DNA from: Sulfuriferula nivalis
GTDB lineage: Bacteria; Pseudomonadota; Gammaproteobacteria; Burkholderiales; Sulfuriferulaceae
NCBI RefSeq assembly: GCF_009937995.1
Contig: NZ_AP021881.1
Span: 1,798,001-1,862,000, forward strand
Length of the DNA stretch: 64,000 bases
Reading direction: 5' to 3'
The position numbers and the translations under genes were made by a program. Positions 18,161 through 27,838 of the stretch are shown in pieces (positions within the stretch are counted from its first letter, which is position 1; each line of letters starts with the position of its first letter). The notes under the pieces were generated by a model. That model ran no database searches. It worked only from the letters and a program-made list of their open reading frames with translations, and was not told the DNA's origin.

Positions 18161-18553
18161 ATGGCTAATAAAATCAAAGTAGCAATACTAGGTTTAGGTT
18201 CTGTAGGTGAGATTTTTTCTGAAAATTTCCTGGAGAAAATTCAAGAACAGCATGCAAATGTGGAAATTGTAGCTGTTGCAACACGACACATGGATTCACC
18301 CGTGGCATTAGGTTTTGCACACAGCAATGTGCCGGTATTTGAAAATGCACTCGACGTAATTGGCCTTGGCGAAAATGTAGATATTATTTTTGATCTCACT
18401 GGCAATGCTGATCTGCGTCAAGAACTCCGCAACCAATTGCAAAGCACTAATAACCGTCACACAGTCATCGCACCTGAAGTATTTGCGCGTTTATTGTGGA
18501 ATTTCTTTGGTGAAGAGACCGATTTACCTCAAGGTAAAACAACAGGTTACTGA
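18161..18553 (+). CDS. Small Rossmann-fold protein, dehydrogenase N-domain-like
   Basis: Start ATG at 18161 (130 aa) is chosen for its GGAAAC ribosome site; upstream in-frame starts lack one. The sequence opens with IKVAILGLGSVGEIFSENF, a dinucleotide-binding beta-alpha-beta with GxGxxG, and continues VEIVAVATR and DIIFDLTGNADLRQEL, as in the NAD-binding halves of homoserine dehydrogenase or Gfo/Idh/MocA enzymes. The catalytic domain is absent, so it may be a ligand-binding or regulatory protein. It is not a recent truncation, since its own ends look tidy. Function unknown. Confidence 0.65.
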   Translation: MANKIKVAILGLGSVGEIFSENFLEKIQEQHANVEIVAVATRHMDSPVALGFAHSNVPVFENALDVIGLGENVDIIFDLTGNADLRQELRNQLQSTNNRHTVIAPEVFARLLWNFFGEETDLPQGKTTGY

Positions 18554-18561
18554 TCAAATTT

Positions 18562-18586
18562 GCCAGGATGGCACATCCATCCTGGC
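18562..18586. terminator. Hairpin between convergent genes
   Basis: A 10-bp perfect stem GCCAGGATGG / CCATCCTGGC with a 5-base loop, between the stops of the Rossmann protein gene and trpS. The T tract is weak on both sides, so termination efficiency is uncertain. Confidence 0.6.
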
Positions 18587-18602
18587 CTGTACCAGCAAAA
18601 CA

Positions 18603-19805
18603 TCAATCGTAACGCAACCCCATCGCTTCACGCACATCACGCATCGTATCACGCGCATGCTCTCTGGCCTTCTCACAACCATCAGCAATTAAATTACGTA
18701 CCAGCGATGGGCTTTCCATGTACATCTTGGCACGTTCGCGCATCGGCTCTTGTTCTTTCAATACTCCCTCAATTACTGGTTGCTTGCACTCAATACAACC
18801 AATGCCAGCGCTCACGCAGCCTTCTTGCACCCAGTTACGGACAGCATCATTCGAATAGATCTGATGTAATGCCCATACTGGACATTTATCTGGCGTACCT
18901 GGATCAGTACGACGCACCCGAGCAGGATCAGTCGGCATGGTACGAATCTTTTTAGTCACGCTCTCAGCATCTTCGCGCATGCTAATCGTATTATGGTAAG
19001 ACTTGGACATTTTCTGACCATCTAAACCTGGCATACGCGATGCGACTGTCAGCAAGGATTGCGGCTCAGCCAGAATAACTTTACCACCACCTTCTAAATA
19101 ACCGAACAGGCGCTCTCTATCACCCAGCGATAAATTTTGCTGTTCATTGATCAGCGCTTGCCCAGCGGCTAATGCCTCATCATCACCCTGCTCCTGATAG
19201 CGCGTACGCAGCTCTTCATATAACCGGGATTTTTTACCTCCCATTTTTTTAATCGCTGCTTCAGCCTTTTGTTCAAAGCCTAATTCACGACCATACAAAT
19301 GATTAAACCGCCTTGCCATTTCACGAGTGAACTCGATATGCGGCACTTGATCCTCTCCCACGGGGACAAGATTGGCGCGATAGATCAAAATATCGGCACT
19401 TTGTAACAATGGATAACCCAGGAATCCGTAAGTCGACAAATCTTTTTCGGTAAGTTTTTCCTGCTGATCCTTATAAGTCGGCATCCGCTCCAGCCAGCCC
19501 AGTGGTGTAATCATCGACAACAACAAATGCAATTCCGCATGTTCAGGTACTTGAGACTGAATAAACAAAGTCGCATGATTGGGATCTACACCTGCTGCCA
19601 ACCAGTCGATGACCATTTCCCATACATTATTTTGGATAACCTCAGGGCTATCATAATGGGTAGTAAGTGCATGCCAGTCAGCAACAAAAAATAAGCACTC
19701 ATGCTCATGCTGGAGCTTGACCCAATTTTTTAACACGCCATGATAATGGCCTAAATGCAGACTACCCGTAGGGCGCATGCCCGATAATACTCGATTTGCG
19801 TACAT
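18603..19805 (-). CDS. trpS: Tryptophan--tRNA ligase
   Basis: This 400-aa class I aminoacyl-tRNA synthetase charges tRNA-Trp. The HIGH-like signature is in PTGSLHLGHYHG (about residues 13-24) and the KMSKS loop is in DGQKMSKSYHNT. Length matches the longer betaproteobacterial form (about 400 aa) rather than the 330-aa form. It is last in the operon rnm-yciO-M50 protease-trpS, starting 6 bases after the protease gene. Confidence 0.96.
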   Translation of the reverse strand: MYANRVLSGMRPTGSLHLGHYHGVLKNWVKLQHEHECLFFVADWHALTTHYDSPEVIQNNVWEMVIDWLAAGVDPNHATLFIQSQVPEHAELHLLLSMITPLGWLERMPTYKDQQEKLTEKDLSTYGFLGYPLLQSADILIYRANLVPVGEDQVPHIEFTREMARRFNHLYGRELGFEQKAEAAIKKMGGKKSRLYEELRTRYQEQGDDEALAAGQALINEQQNLSLGDRERLFGYLEGGGKVILAEPQSLLTVASRMPGLDGQKMSKSYHNTISMREDAESVTKKIRTMPTDPARVRRTDPGTPDKCPVWALHQIYSNDAVRNWVQEGCVSAGIGCIECKQPVIEGVLKEQEPMRERAKMYMESPSLVRNLIADGCEKAREHARDTMRDVREAMGLRYD

Positions 19806-19811
19806 ATATAA

Positions 19812-20513
19812 TTACTGTGTAATAAGTTGAATAAGCATAACTAAATCGTTGTGCGACAAACCTGAAAACGCACTAACGAAAACCAAAGTAAAAGCCAATA
19901 TGGGGCTTAAAACCAACCCCAACCAGCCAAAAAACATTAATGCTAATAATATATAGAATCCATAAGGTTCTAGTTGCGCATACTTATAAGCATACTTATT
20001 AGGTAACAGACTCACAGCTATACGCCCACCATCTAGGGGTGGAAGTGGCAATAAATTCAACGCCATTAGGATAGCATTAATAAATATGCCTGCAGCCCCC
20101 ATCAGTGCCATCGGCTGACTATAAGCATCACCTAAACTGATACCAAATTTAATCACCAAAGCCCAAAACACTGCCATAAACAAATTGGCCGCAGGTCCAG
20201 CGAGTGCTACCCACAGCATATTGCGCTTAGGATTACGCAAAGCGCCAAAATTCACAGGCACCGGCTTAGCCCAACCAAATAATATAAATCCACCACCCAA
20301 TAATTTGCTCATCAACAAAATAGATAATGGCACCAGTATCGTACCCACTGGGTCAATATGCTTTAGCGGATTGAGCGTAACGCGACCTAACATCCATGCA
20401 GTTTTATCACCAAAAAACTTGGCAACATAACCGTGTGCTGCCTCGTGCAAAGTAATCGCAAAAATCACAGGTATCGCCCAAACGGCAATTTTTTGTATGA
20501 TATTAAGTTCCAT
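19812..20513 (-). CDS. Site-2 protease family (M50) membrane metalloprotease
   Basis: Start ATG at 20513 (MELNIIQK, 233 aa), right after the yciO stop. A longer frame upstream would overlap yciO and is rejected. The zinc motif HEAAH lies in the first membrane segment, and the second metal-binding motif is in LLPLPPLDGGRIA. About five or six membrane segments are predicted. The family cleaves membrane-spanning substrates; this short type lacks a PDZ domain and its substrate is unknown. It sits commonly next to trpS in betaproteobacteria. Confidence 0.88.
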   Translation of the reverse strand: MELNIIQKIAVWAIPVIFAITLHEAAHGYVAKFFGDKTAWMLGRVTLNPLKHIDPVGTILVPLSILLMSKLLGGGFILFGWAKPVPVNFGALRNPKRNMLWVALAGPAANLFMAVFWALVIKFGISLGDAYSQPMALMGAAGIFINAILMALNLLPLPPLDGGRIAVSLLPNKYAYKYAQLEPYGFYILLALMFFGWLGLVLSPILAFTLVFVSAFSGLSHNDLVMLIQLITQ

Positions 20514-20514
20514 A

Positions 20515-21141
20515 TCAGTCCAATCCAAAAGGAGATAGCGCACCACGCCCTGCCCGCATTAACTGGGGTTCACCGTGGGTTAAATCAATTACGGTCGTTG
20601 GTTCTATGCCACATGCACCCGCATCAACTATTAAGTCCAATTGATGCTCAAGTTCGTCACGTATCGTATCTGCTTCGTGCATAGGCATAGTTTCACCCGG
20701 CATAATCAGCGTCATACTCAACAACGGTTCATCCAATTCGGCCAGTAGCGCCAAAGTAATGGGGTGATCAGGCACGCGTAAACCTATGGTATTACGTTTA
20801 GGATGTTGCAAACGTTTAGGCACTTCACGGGTAGCTTCCAATATAAAAGTATAACTTCCCGGCGTATTGGCTTTTAACAAGCGAAACTGCTGGTTATCTA
20901 TTCGTGCGTACACCGCAATTTCAGACAAATCACGACACAACAAAGTGAAATGATGTTTGTCATCAACGGCACGTATAGTCCGTATTTTATCTTGCGCACT
21001 TTTATCGCCTAAATGGCAAGCCAACGCATAACTGGAATCGGTAGGCAAAGCAACCACACCGCCATCGCGCAATATCGTAGCAGCTTGTTTAATCAAGCGC
21101 GGCTGTGGGTTCTCAGGATGTATGGTAAAAAACTGTGACAT
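20515..21141 (-). CDS. yciO: YciO/YrdC/Sua5-family protein
   Basis: Start at 21141 gives 208 aa beginning MSQFFTIHPENPQPRLIKQA, as in YciO. The YrdC fold binds ATP and threonine; family members TsaC/Sua5 make threonylcarbamoyl-AMP for the tRNA t6A modification, while YciO itself has weak or divergent activity. Visible motifs are GGVVALPTDSSYALAC and KHHFTLLCRDLSE. The start codon shares one base with the stop of rnm (TAATG). Confidence 0.9.
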   Translation of the reverse strand: MSQFFTIHPENPQPRLIKQAATILRDGGVVALPTDSSYALACHLGDKSAQDKIRTIRAVDDKHHFTLLCRDLSEIAVYARIDNQQFRLLKANTPGSYTFILEATREVPKRLQHPKRNTIGLRVPDHPITLALLAELDEPLLSMTLIMPGETMPMHEADTIRDELEHQLDLIVDAGACGIEPTTVIDLTHGEPQLMRAGRGALSPFGLD

Positions 21142-21998
21142 TACATGTTCCAATCATGCCAAATCGGCGTGCAAATTTCAGGAAGGGGTGGCAGACGACC
21201 GATATCCCGATAACCCTCACCAGGCGCATGAAAATCAGAACCACGCGAACTGAGCAATCCAAATTTCTGTGCCAGATTGGCATATTGCGGATATTGATCA
21301 GGGCTATGACTGCCGGTAACGACTTCAATGCCTTCACCGCCCACCGACTTAAAATATTCCAATAATTCGTGCATTTTACCGCTACCCATCTGGTAGCGAC
21401 CTGGATGCGCTAAAACAGCTTGCCCGCCACTGGCACATATCCAAGCGACAGCGTCAGATAGTTCCGCCCACTTGTGAGGCACATAGCCAGGCTTGCCTTT
21501 AACCAGAAATTTTTTGAATACGGTACGAGTATCTTTAACCAAACCTTGCGCAACTAAATACCGTGCAAAATGCATGCGTCCAATTAAATTAGGATTATCC
21601 GCATGTTGATACGCACCCGCCAGACTATCGGTTATGCCAACATTACGCAGACCTTCTGCCATTTTGATAGCACGCTCACCTCTACCAGTGCGTATACCAG
21701 CCAAACCCGCCACCAAATCTGGATGTTCTGGATCTATATTCAACCCGACCACGTGCAGTGTATGCGCACCCCATGTCACCGATATTTCCACACCATTAAT
21801 CAGTTTCAAGCCTAAAGCCTCAGCTGCAAAACGTGCAGGCGCCAATCCGGCAACGTCATCATGATCAGTTAACGCCAACGCAGTAACGCCTTGAGCATGG
21901 GCACGCGCTATTAAATCGGCAGGAGGTAACATGCCATCCGAAGCATTGGAATGACAGTGTAAATCGTAGTTTTCGGGTGTTTCTGATGGGTTCATCAT
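21141..21998 (-). CDS. rnm: PHP-domain exoribonuclease (RNase AM / TrpH / YciV)
   Basis: This 285-aa PHP-fold metal-dependent phosphoesterase has motif DLHCHSNASDG (residues 12-22), ALTDHDDV, a GVEIS motif and a C-terminal SSRGSDFHAPGEG. The family member RNase AM degrades short RNAs 5'-3' and matures the 5' ends of rRNAs. It is first in the operon with yciO, the protease gene and trpS; rnm next to yciO is a conserved pairing. Confidence 0.9.
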   Translation of the reverse strand: MMNPSETPENYDLHCHSNASDGMLPPADLIARAHAQGVTALALTDHDDVAGLAPARFAAEALGLKLINGVEISVTWGAHTLHVVGLNIDPEHPDLVAGLAGIRTGRGERAIKMAEGLRNVGITDSLAGAYQHADNPNLIGRMHFARYLVAQGLVKDTRTVFKKFLVKGKPGYVPHKWAELSDAVAWICASGGQAVLAHPGRYQMGSGKMHELLEYFKSVGGEGIEVVTGSHSPDQYPQYANLAQKFGLLSSRGSDFHAPGEGYRDIGRLPPLPEICTPIWHDWNM

Positions 21999-22052
21999 AC
22001 TATTACTTGTGGAGTTAGGCTAAATCATAGCAAAATACAGGCTTACTCACTA

Positions 22053-22787
22053 ATGTTAGTTCAGAACATGGCCATTCCAGTAGAAATTAGAAATACTTTT
22101 GAAGAAGCAAGCAAGATAATTCAAGATACATTCAGCCAATCAGACATCCAATCCGGATCACAAGTTACACCAGATCAACTCATAGAAGCCGTCACTCAAT
22201 TTTTGTTCGTGTTCGACAAACTGGATGCGGAAAATGGCGAAAATGGCGCCATTCTATTTGATGATGTAAATCAACTCGGCGATCACGCTATCGGCTTCCT
22301 GATGGATTTAGCCTATTGGGCAGACAGACTACGCTTACCTAAATCCAAAATGGATATTGAAAAAACGGCTTTGGGTGTCGCGCACTGGCTAATCAGACAC
22401 GAAGGTGAGCTACGAACCTTAGAGCCACTGGTTAACAGCCTTGCAGCCAGCGCCAACCTGACTCAGGATGCGACCACCTTAAAAGCACTTGCGCAGGTCA
22501 TGGGCGACATTCTTGAGCATGCAGCACCTAGTGTTAAAGCCGATCTGGAAAAAAACGATCCGACTCGCCCTTGGCGCATATTGAACTTTAACTATGCTAT
22601 TGTTGCCACACGCACACAAGATACCGATTTAATGGCAAAAGCATTTGATACATTAGGACGTAATTTACCAGAGGATTGCCCAGAATTTTTTGAACAAGGG
22701 GTACAGCAGGCTCAAAAGGCAAATTACGCTCAACCTGTACAAGCTATGCTGCAAGAACACTTTAACCGTTGGGCGACCAAGCATTAA
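22053..22787 (+). CDS. Conserved hypothetical protein before yciB
   Basis: A 244-aa soluble, acidic, mostly helical protein that I do not assign to a named family. Visible features are NQLGDHAIGFLMDLAYWADRLRL and a C-terminal helical repeat-like region with PTRPWRILNFNYAIVATR. The start could also be the ATG at 22068 (MAIPVEIRN); neither has a strong ribosome site. It is followed 2 bases later by yciB, so it is probably transcribed with the yciB-yciI-bolA-PPIase genes. Confidence 0.65.
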   Translation: MLVQNMAIPVEIRNTFEEASKIIQDTFSQSDIQSGSQVTPDQLIEAVTQFLFVFDKLDAENGENGAILFDDVNQLGDHAIGFLMDLAYWADRLRLPKSKMDIEKTALGVAHWLIRHEGELRTLEPLVNSLAASANLTQDATTLKALAQVMGDILEHAAPSVKADLEKNDPTRPWRILNFNYAIVATRTQDTDLMAKAFDTLGRNLPEDCPEFFEQGVQQAQKANYAQPVQAMLQEHFNRWATKH

Positions 22788-22789
22788 TC

Positions 22790-23392
22790 ATGAAATTTCT
22801 ATTTGATTTTTTCCCCATACTACTTTTTTTTGTAGCTTATAAATTTGGCGACATCATTGCCGCAACTGAGGTAGGAAAGGCAGCAATTTTATTTTTCCAT
22901 ATTACCCCACCGTATCCCATTTATGTTGCTACTAGTGTTGGTATGATTGCAGGTTTAAGTCAAATAGCGTGGTTGATCATTCGTGGCAAGAAAATTGACA
23001 CGATGATGTGGATAAGCGTGGGATCCATTATGCTGTTAGGTGGTGCGACTCTACTTCTTCACGATGAAACATTCATAAAATGGAAGCCAACTGCTCTCTA
23101 TTGGACGTTTGCACTGGGATTACTTATCAGTGCTTATGGATTTAAAAAAAATGTCATTCGCACCATGATGGGAGAGCAGCTAGATTTACCTGCCGGTTTA
23201 TGGACTAAACTCAATCTCAGCTGGGTGGGATTTTTTATCATTATGGGGCTTGTAAATCTTTATGTCGCCTTCACTTACAGTACCGACGCTTGGGTGAATT
23301 TCAAACTGTTTGGCAGTACAGCCATGATGTTTGCATTCATCCTCGCACAAGGGTACGTTCTCAGCAAATATATAGATGATAAAAAAGAATGA
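22790..23392 (+). CDS. yciB: Inner-membrane septation protein YciB (IspZ)
   Basis: The 200-aa form beginning [21 protein letters not shown] is the typical YciB start; a 7-residue upstream extension overlaps the previous gene. Five or six hydrophobic segments, [12 protein letters not shown] and GQGE-type motif region [22 protein letters not shown] are conserved in the family. YciB helps maintain the envelope and interacts with cell elongation and division proteins. Its stop overlaps the yciI start (ATGA). Confidence 0.95.
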   Translation: MKFLFDFFPILLFFVAYKFGDIIAATEVGKAAILFFHITPPYPIYVATSVGMIAGLSQIAWLIIRGKKIDTMMWISVGSIMLLGGATLLLHDETFIKWKPTALYWTFALGLLISAYGFKKNVIRTMMGEQLDLPAGLWTKLNLSWVGFFIIMGLVNLYVAFTYSTDAWVNFKLFGSTAMMFAFILAQGYVLSKYIDDKKE

Positions 23393-23697
23393 GTAATTGG
23401 TATGCCATTATTGGCGAAGACGTAGAAAACAGCTTGCCCCTCAGGCAAACTGCCCGCCCCGCGCACCTCGCCCGCCTGCAAGCTTTGCAAGATCAAGGTC
23501 GTTTACTCATTGCGGGTCCATTTCCCGCAATTGACAGCATGGATCCAGGACCAGCAGGTTTTACGGGCAGTCTGGTTGTTGCTGAGTTTGCCAGCCTTGC
23601 AGATGCACAGGCCTGGGCTGATGCTGATCCCTATGTCAGTGCTGGTGTTTATCACCAAACCACTGTCAAACCCTACAAGAAAGTCCTGCCAACATGA
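23389..23697 (+). CDS. yciI: YciI family protein
   Basis: This 102-aa protein has the dimeric ferredoxin-like YciI fold, with [22 protein letters not shown] containing the conserved His and Gly-Pro, and [10 protein letters not shown] near the end. Its cellular role is undefined; related domains include muconolactone isomerase-like and dehydrochlorinase enzymes. It is coupled to yciB and bolA by ATGA overlaps on both sides. Confidence 0.93.
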   Translation: MSNWYAIIGEDVENSLPLRQTARPAHLARLQALQDQGRLLIAGPFPAIDSMDPGPAGFTGSLVVAEFASLADAQAWADADPYVSAGVYHQTTVKPYKKVLPT

Positions 23698-23957
23698 ACA
23701 CAGTTGAACTAATGCAGGAAAAACTAGCCGAATTACAGCCTAACGAAATCGAAATTACCGATGATAGTGCACTTCACGCAGGACATGCGGGTGCAAAAAG
23801 TGGTGGTGGCCACTATCGTCTGCGTATTATTTCGTCGAGTTTCGCTAATATGAATACTCTTGCGCGTCATCGCTTGGTATATGCAACACTGGGGGATTTA
23901 ATGCAACAAAAAATACACGCGCTTACGATTACAGCCCTTACCCCAGCGGAAATTTGA
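23694..23957 (+). CDS. bolA: BolA family transcription/iron-sulfur protein
   Basis: This 87-aa protein has the BolA fold, with [20 protein letters not shown] and the C-terminal [13 protein letters not shown] containing the conserved RHR. BolA proteins pair with monothiol glutaredoxins in iron-sulfur handling and can affect cell shape. It is third in the yciB operon. Confidence 0.93.
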   Translation: MNTVELMQEKLAELQPNEIEITDDSALHAGHAGAKSGGGHYRLRIISSSFANMNTLARHRLVYATLGDLMQQKIHALTITALTPAEI

Positions 23958-23985
23958 ACTTAATACTTAATCTAAAGGAAGATCA

Positions 23986-24828
23986 ATGAAATTGAAAAAA
24001 CTCACTATCGCAACCGTTTGTGCTTTCGGTTTAACCGCGCTGACAGGTTGTAATGCAGCTGAAGAAGCTAAACCTGCCGTTGCTGCAACCGCACCTGCAG
24101 CGCCAGCTGCTGGCAAACCATTAGCAGTCGTGAATGGTGTGACACTTTCACAAACTCAATTTGAAGTGTTAAAACAAGAACGTGCAGCCCAAGGTCAGCC
24201 TATGAATGACCAAACTGCAGCGGCATTACGCGAAAGCATGATTAATGCAGAAATCTTGGCACAACAAGCTAAAAAAGCCGGTTTGGACAAGGACAGTGAT
24301 TATATGGCACGTCTTGACTTAGCTAAAACCCAAATGTTAGCGCAGGCTTACATCGCCAACTATGTCAAAACGCATCCAATTGCTGAAGCTGACATGAAAG
24401 CTGAATACGAAAAAATCAAGACCATGATGGGTACTAAAGAATATGAAGTACGTCATATATTGGTAGATAACGAAAGCGATGCCAAAGATATCATTGCTCA
24501 GCTAAATACTAAAAAAGCAAAATTTGAAGATTTAGCCAAGAAAAAATCTAAAGATTCATCTGCAGCTAGTGGTGGTAAATTGGGTTGGGTTGCGCCTGGT
24601 AATCTAGTAAAGGAATTTGCTGATGCAATGGTTACCTTGAAAAAGGGCGAATATACCAAAACACCAGTACACAGCAAATTTGGCTGGCACGTTATCCAAG
24701 TTGATGAAATTCGTGACTTAAAAGTCCCACCATTTGAACAAATCAAAGATCAATTGCATAATGATATGGAACAACAGGCAGTGAAAAAATTAGTTACAGA
24801 TTTACGTGCAAGTGCTAAAGTAGAATAA
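23986..24828 (+). CDS. Periplasmic peptidyl-prolyl cis-trans isomerase, lipoprotein
   Basis: This 280-aa protein carries a lipoprotein signal (hydrophobic stretch ending LTGC, cysteine at about 22), an Ala/Pro-rich linker, a SurA-like N-terminal helical domain and a parvulin domain (about 155-250: [46 protein letters not shown]). It assists folding of exported proteins. An AAGGAAG ribosome site precedes the ATG. It is last in the yciB operon and is followed by a strong hairpin. Confidence 0.92.
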   Translation: MKLKKLTIATVCAFGLTALTGCNAAEEAKPAVAATAPAAPAAGKPLAVVNGVTLSQTQFEVLKQERAAQGQPMNDQTAAALRESMINAEILAQQAKKAGLDKDSDYMARLDLAKTQMLAQAYIANYVKTHPIAEADMKAEYEKIKTMMGTKEYEVRHILVDNESDAKDIIAQLNTKKAKFEDLAKKKSKDSSAASGGKLGWVAPGNLVKEFADAMVTLKKGEYTKTPVHSKFGWHVIQVDEIRDLKVPPFEQIKDQLHNDMEQQAVKKLVTDLRASAKVE

Positions 24829-24842
24829 ACAAAGTGTTAGCT

Positions 24843-24870
24843 TGTGCCTGGTTGGTAACAACCAGGCACA
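24843..24870 (+). terminator. Strong hairpin after the PPIase gene
   Basis: A 12-bp perfect stem (TGTGCCTGGTTG / CAACCAGGCACA) with a GTAA loop. The following tract ATTTAT is short. It lies between the PPIase stop and the hfq-like gene, so it could also tune read-through into hfq. Confidence 0.8.
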
Positions 24871-24899
24871 ATTTATCCCATTTTAAGTGGATGACAAAA

Positions 24900-25127
24900 A
24901 TGAAAAACCTACAAGACCAATTCCTGAACGCTTTACGTAAAGAACACATACTCGTATCGGTATTCTTAGTAAACGGTATCAAACTCGTTGGCAAAATCGA
25001 ATCATTTGACCAATACATGGTCATGTTGAAAGGTCACGATAACGTGAGCCAAGCAATATTCAAACATGCAATTTCAACTATTTCGCCATCCAAACAGGTG
25101 AATATTGACACTAGTAGTGTTGATTAA
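24900..25127 (+). CDS. hfq: Hfq-like RNA chaperone (divergent)
   Basis: The frame encodes an Sm-fold protein: [39 protein letters not shown] and [15 protein letters not shown] at 24900 (75 aa) is chosen because AAGTGG lies 9 bases upstream; an ATG at 24891 has no spacing. Differences from typical Hfq are two extra residues in the loop before VSQ (KGHDNVSQ) and FKH instead of YKH. Canonical hfq usually lies beside hflX; here the neighbours are a PPIase gene and pepN, so this may be a second paralogue. Confidence 0.85.
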   Translation: MKNLQDQFLNALRKEHILVSVFLVNGIKLVGKIESFDQYMVMLKGHDNVSQAIFKHAISTISPSKQVNIDTSSVD

Positions 25128-25151
25128 ACATTAACTCTGCACAAATGTACT

Positions 25152-25177
25152 CAAGCGCGCTGTCACCAACGCGCTTG
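25152..25177. terminator. Hairpin between hfq-like gene and pepN
   Basis: An 8-bp stem CAAGCGCG / CGCGCTTG with a 10-base loop, between the convergent stops of hfq (25127) and pepN (25190). There is no clear T tract. Confidence 0.5.
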
Positions 25178-25189
25178 TCCCACCAAAGC

Positions 25190-27829
25190 CTATTTCAACA
25201 TCTTTACCACTAACTCCTGCACGTCTTTAGATAAACCTACACTATTCGCCACAGTTAGCAAAGCATCCTGCATGCGCGCCTGTAATGCAGGCTGATACTT
25301 ACGCCAATGGTCTAACACACGAACCAAACGTGCCGCAACCTGTGGGTTAATCGCATTTAAAGCCAATACCTGTTCTGCCCAAAATGCATAACCACTTCCG
25401 TCTTTTGCATGAAACTGTACTGGATTAGCATGGCAAAAGCTGAATATCAAACTTCGTGCTCGATTTGGATTATGTAAATTAAAATCCGGATGGCGCATCA
25501 ATTGGCGAACCAGCTCTACATCTGTTTTTGGCGAACTTGCTTGTAAACTAAACCACTTATCTATCACCAAAGCATCATCAGCAAAGTCCTGATAAAAATC
25601 ATTTAGTGGCTCAATTGCACACTCATCCCCTGTACGCACCAAAACAGCCAATGCGGCCAATCGATCCGTCATATTCTGCGCTTCATGTACTTGCGTCAAT
25701 GCGAGGCTAATCATTTGCTCATCAGCATCGTTGCTTACCAAATACGCCAGTGCCAAATTTTTCAAACCGCGCTTACCCGCAGATATCGCATCAGGACTAT
25801 AAACACCCATAGTCTGATTCGCTTGATATACTTGATAAAAATCTTTATGCATATGAGCACTTATCTGCTGACGCATATACTCTCTGGCTACATGTATTGC
25901 ATGCGGATCTATCTCTGCAGACAACTCAGCTAACATAGCTTCCGATGGCAACGTCAAAACCAGTTCACGGAAAGCCGGATCTAGATTCTCGTCATTCAGC
26001 ACCAGACCTACGGCTTCAAGATACAAACTATCTAGCGACAGTGCCTCTCCTGCTTGCACCGATTTAATCAATTGCATTAATCGCTGCGTTGCCAAGCGCT
26101 GCCCAGCCTCCCAACGATTAAATGCATCACTATCATGCGCAAGCAAATGGGCTAATTCAGTATCGCTGTAAGCATATTCCAACACAACAGGTGCGGAAAA
26201 ATTACGTAATAACGAAGGCGTCGGCAAAGCTGGAATACGATCAAAAACAAAACTCTGCTCAATATCAGTCAGTTCCAACACACAACTCGCTTGTGCTGAA
26301 GACTCACCCACTAAATACAACGGCATTTCCTGACCATTGGAATCTAACAGCCCAACGGTAACTGGAATATGGAATGGTGACTTATCTGTTTGCCCTGGCG
26401 TGGGCGCGCAGGATTGGCGTAGTGTTAACGTATATTGTTGCAGATCAGTATCATAATGTGATTTAACAGTGACCACAGGCGTCCCAGCCTGACTATACCA
26501 GCGTTCAAACTGCGCTAAATCACGCCCATTTGCATCTGCCATAGCCGCGCGAAAATCGTCACACGTCACTGCACAGCCATCATGTCTAGCAAAATACAAA
26601 TCCATACCTTTACGGAAGCCATCACGTCCAAGTAACGTTTGATACATACGTACAACTTCAGCACCCTTTTCATAGATGGTCACGGTGTAAAAATTATTAA
26701 TTTCCACATAGCTGTCTGGCCGTACGGGGTGTGCCATAGGTCCGGCATCTTCAGAGAACTGCACTTGTCGCAAGGTACGTACATCGCCAATACGGCTTAC
26801 CGCGCGCCCGCTATCCGTACCTATCATATCCGCAGAAAATTCCTGATCACGGAATACTGTCAGCCCTTCTTTAAGTGATAACTGGAACCAATCCTGACAA
26901 GTCACACGGTTACCCGTCCAGTTATGGAAATATTCATGTCCTACTACCGATTCAATATTGGCATAATCAATATCAGTAGCCACTCTAGAATTCGCCAGCA
27001 CATATTTAGTGTTGAATATATTTAAACCCTTATTCTCCATCGCTCCCATATTGAAATCACTCACTGCAACTATCATGAAACGATCCAAATCCAGTTCCAA
27101 TCCGAACCGTTGCTCATCCCAGCGTATGCTGTTTTTCAACGACTCCATGGCGTGTTGAGTTTTATCAAGATTGCCGTCTTCCACCCAAACTTGCAGCAGG
27201 ACTTCACGACCCGAAGCCAGTATGAACTTTTCCTCCTGACAAACCAGTTTTCCGGCAACCAGTGCGAATAAATATGAAGGTTTCTTAAAAGGATCTATCC
27301 ACTTCGCATAATGCCGGCCATCATCAAGCACACCCTCATCAACCAAATTACCATTGGATAGCAATACTGAATACTGCTCTGCATCAGCCCTCAGCTCTAC
27401 CGTATATTGCGTCATCACATCTGGGCGATCTGGGAAATAAGTAATCTTGCGGAAACCTTCAGCCTCACATTGAGTAAACAAATTACCATTCGACGCATAC
27501 AAACCCATCAGCGTAGAGTTTTGATCTGGCTGAGTTTGTGTAACGATAGACAGGGTAAAGGACTCAGGCGGATTCAGCACTCGCAATCCATCATCATTCA
27601 ACACATAATCCGTTACCGCACTTAATTCACGCCCATCTAAATGTATGCTCAGCAGGCTTAAACCGTCAGCGTGTAGCAATAGATCCGAACCTGGATTCAC
27701 CCTGGTCAGTAACATCTCGCTATGCACATGCGTATGGGCTGCATCTAAATCAAATATCAAATTCAGATGGCTGATCTTAAAGGGATAAGGACAGTAATCT
27801 TGACGAAATATAGTAGGAATAGTTTGCAT
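25190..27829 (-). CDS. pepN: Aminopeptidase N (M1 family)
   Basis: This 879-aa zinc aminopeptidase removes N-terminal residues from peptides in the cytoplasm. It has the exopeptidase motif GAMENKGLN, the zinc site HEYFHNWTGNRVTC with the third ligand in SLKEGLTVF, and the large C-terminal alpha-solenoid of the PepN type. Length matches the proteobacterial enzyme (about 870 aa). It is followed on the same strand, upstream, by the peptide ABC transporter operon 9 bases away, which may supply its substrates. Confidence 0.97.
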   Translation of the reverse strand: MQTIPTIFRQDYCPYPFKISHLNLIFDLDAAHTHVHSEMLLTRVNPGSDLLLHADGLSLLSIHLDGRELSAVTDYVLNDDGLRVLNPPESFTLSIVTQTQPDQNSTLMGLYASNGNLFTQCEAEGFRKITYFPDRPDVMTQYTVELRADAEQYSVLLSNGNLVDEGVLDDGRHYAKWIDPFKKPSYLFALVAGKLVCQEEKFILASGREVLLQVWVEDGNLDKTQHAMESLKNSIRWDEQRFGLELDLDRFMIVAVSDFNMGAMENKGLNIFNTKYVLANSRVATDIDYANIESVVGHEYFHNWTGNRVTCQDWFQLSLKEGLTVFRDQEFSADMIGTDSGRAVSRIGDVRTLRQVQFSEDAGPMAHPVRPDSYVEINNFYTVTIYEKGAEVVRMYQTLLGRDGFRKGMDLYFARHDGCAVTCDDFRAAMADANGRDLAQFERWYSQAGTPVVTVKSHYDTDLQQYTLTLRQSCAPTPGQTDKSPFHIPVTVGLLDSNGQEMPLYLVGESSAQASCVLELTDIEQSFVFDRIPALPTPSLLRNFSAPVVLEYAYSDTELAHLLAHDSDAFNRWEAGQRLATQRLMQLIKSVQAGEALSLDSLYLEAVGLVLNDENLDPAFRELVLTLPSEAMLAELSAEIDPHAIHVAREYMRQQISAHMHKDFYQVYQANQTMGVYSPDAISAGKRGLKNLALAYLVSNDADEQMISLALTQVHEAQNMTDRLAALAVLVRTGDECAIEPLNDFYQDFADDALVIDKWFSLQASSPKTDVELVRQLMRHPDFNLHNPNRARSLIFSFCHANPVQFHAKDGSGYAFWAEQVLALNAINPQVAARLVRVLDHWRKYQPALQARMQDALLTVANSVGLSKDVQELVVKMLK

Positions 27830-27838
27830 AATTGTATT

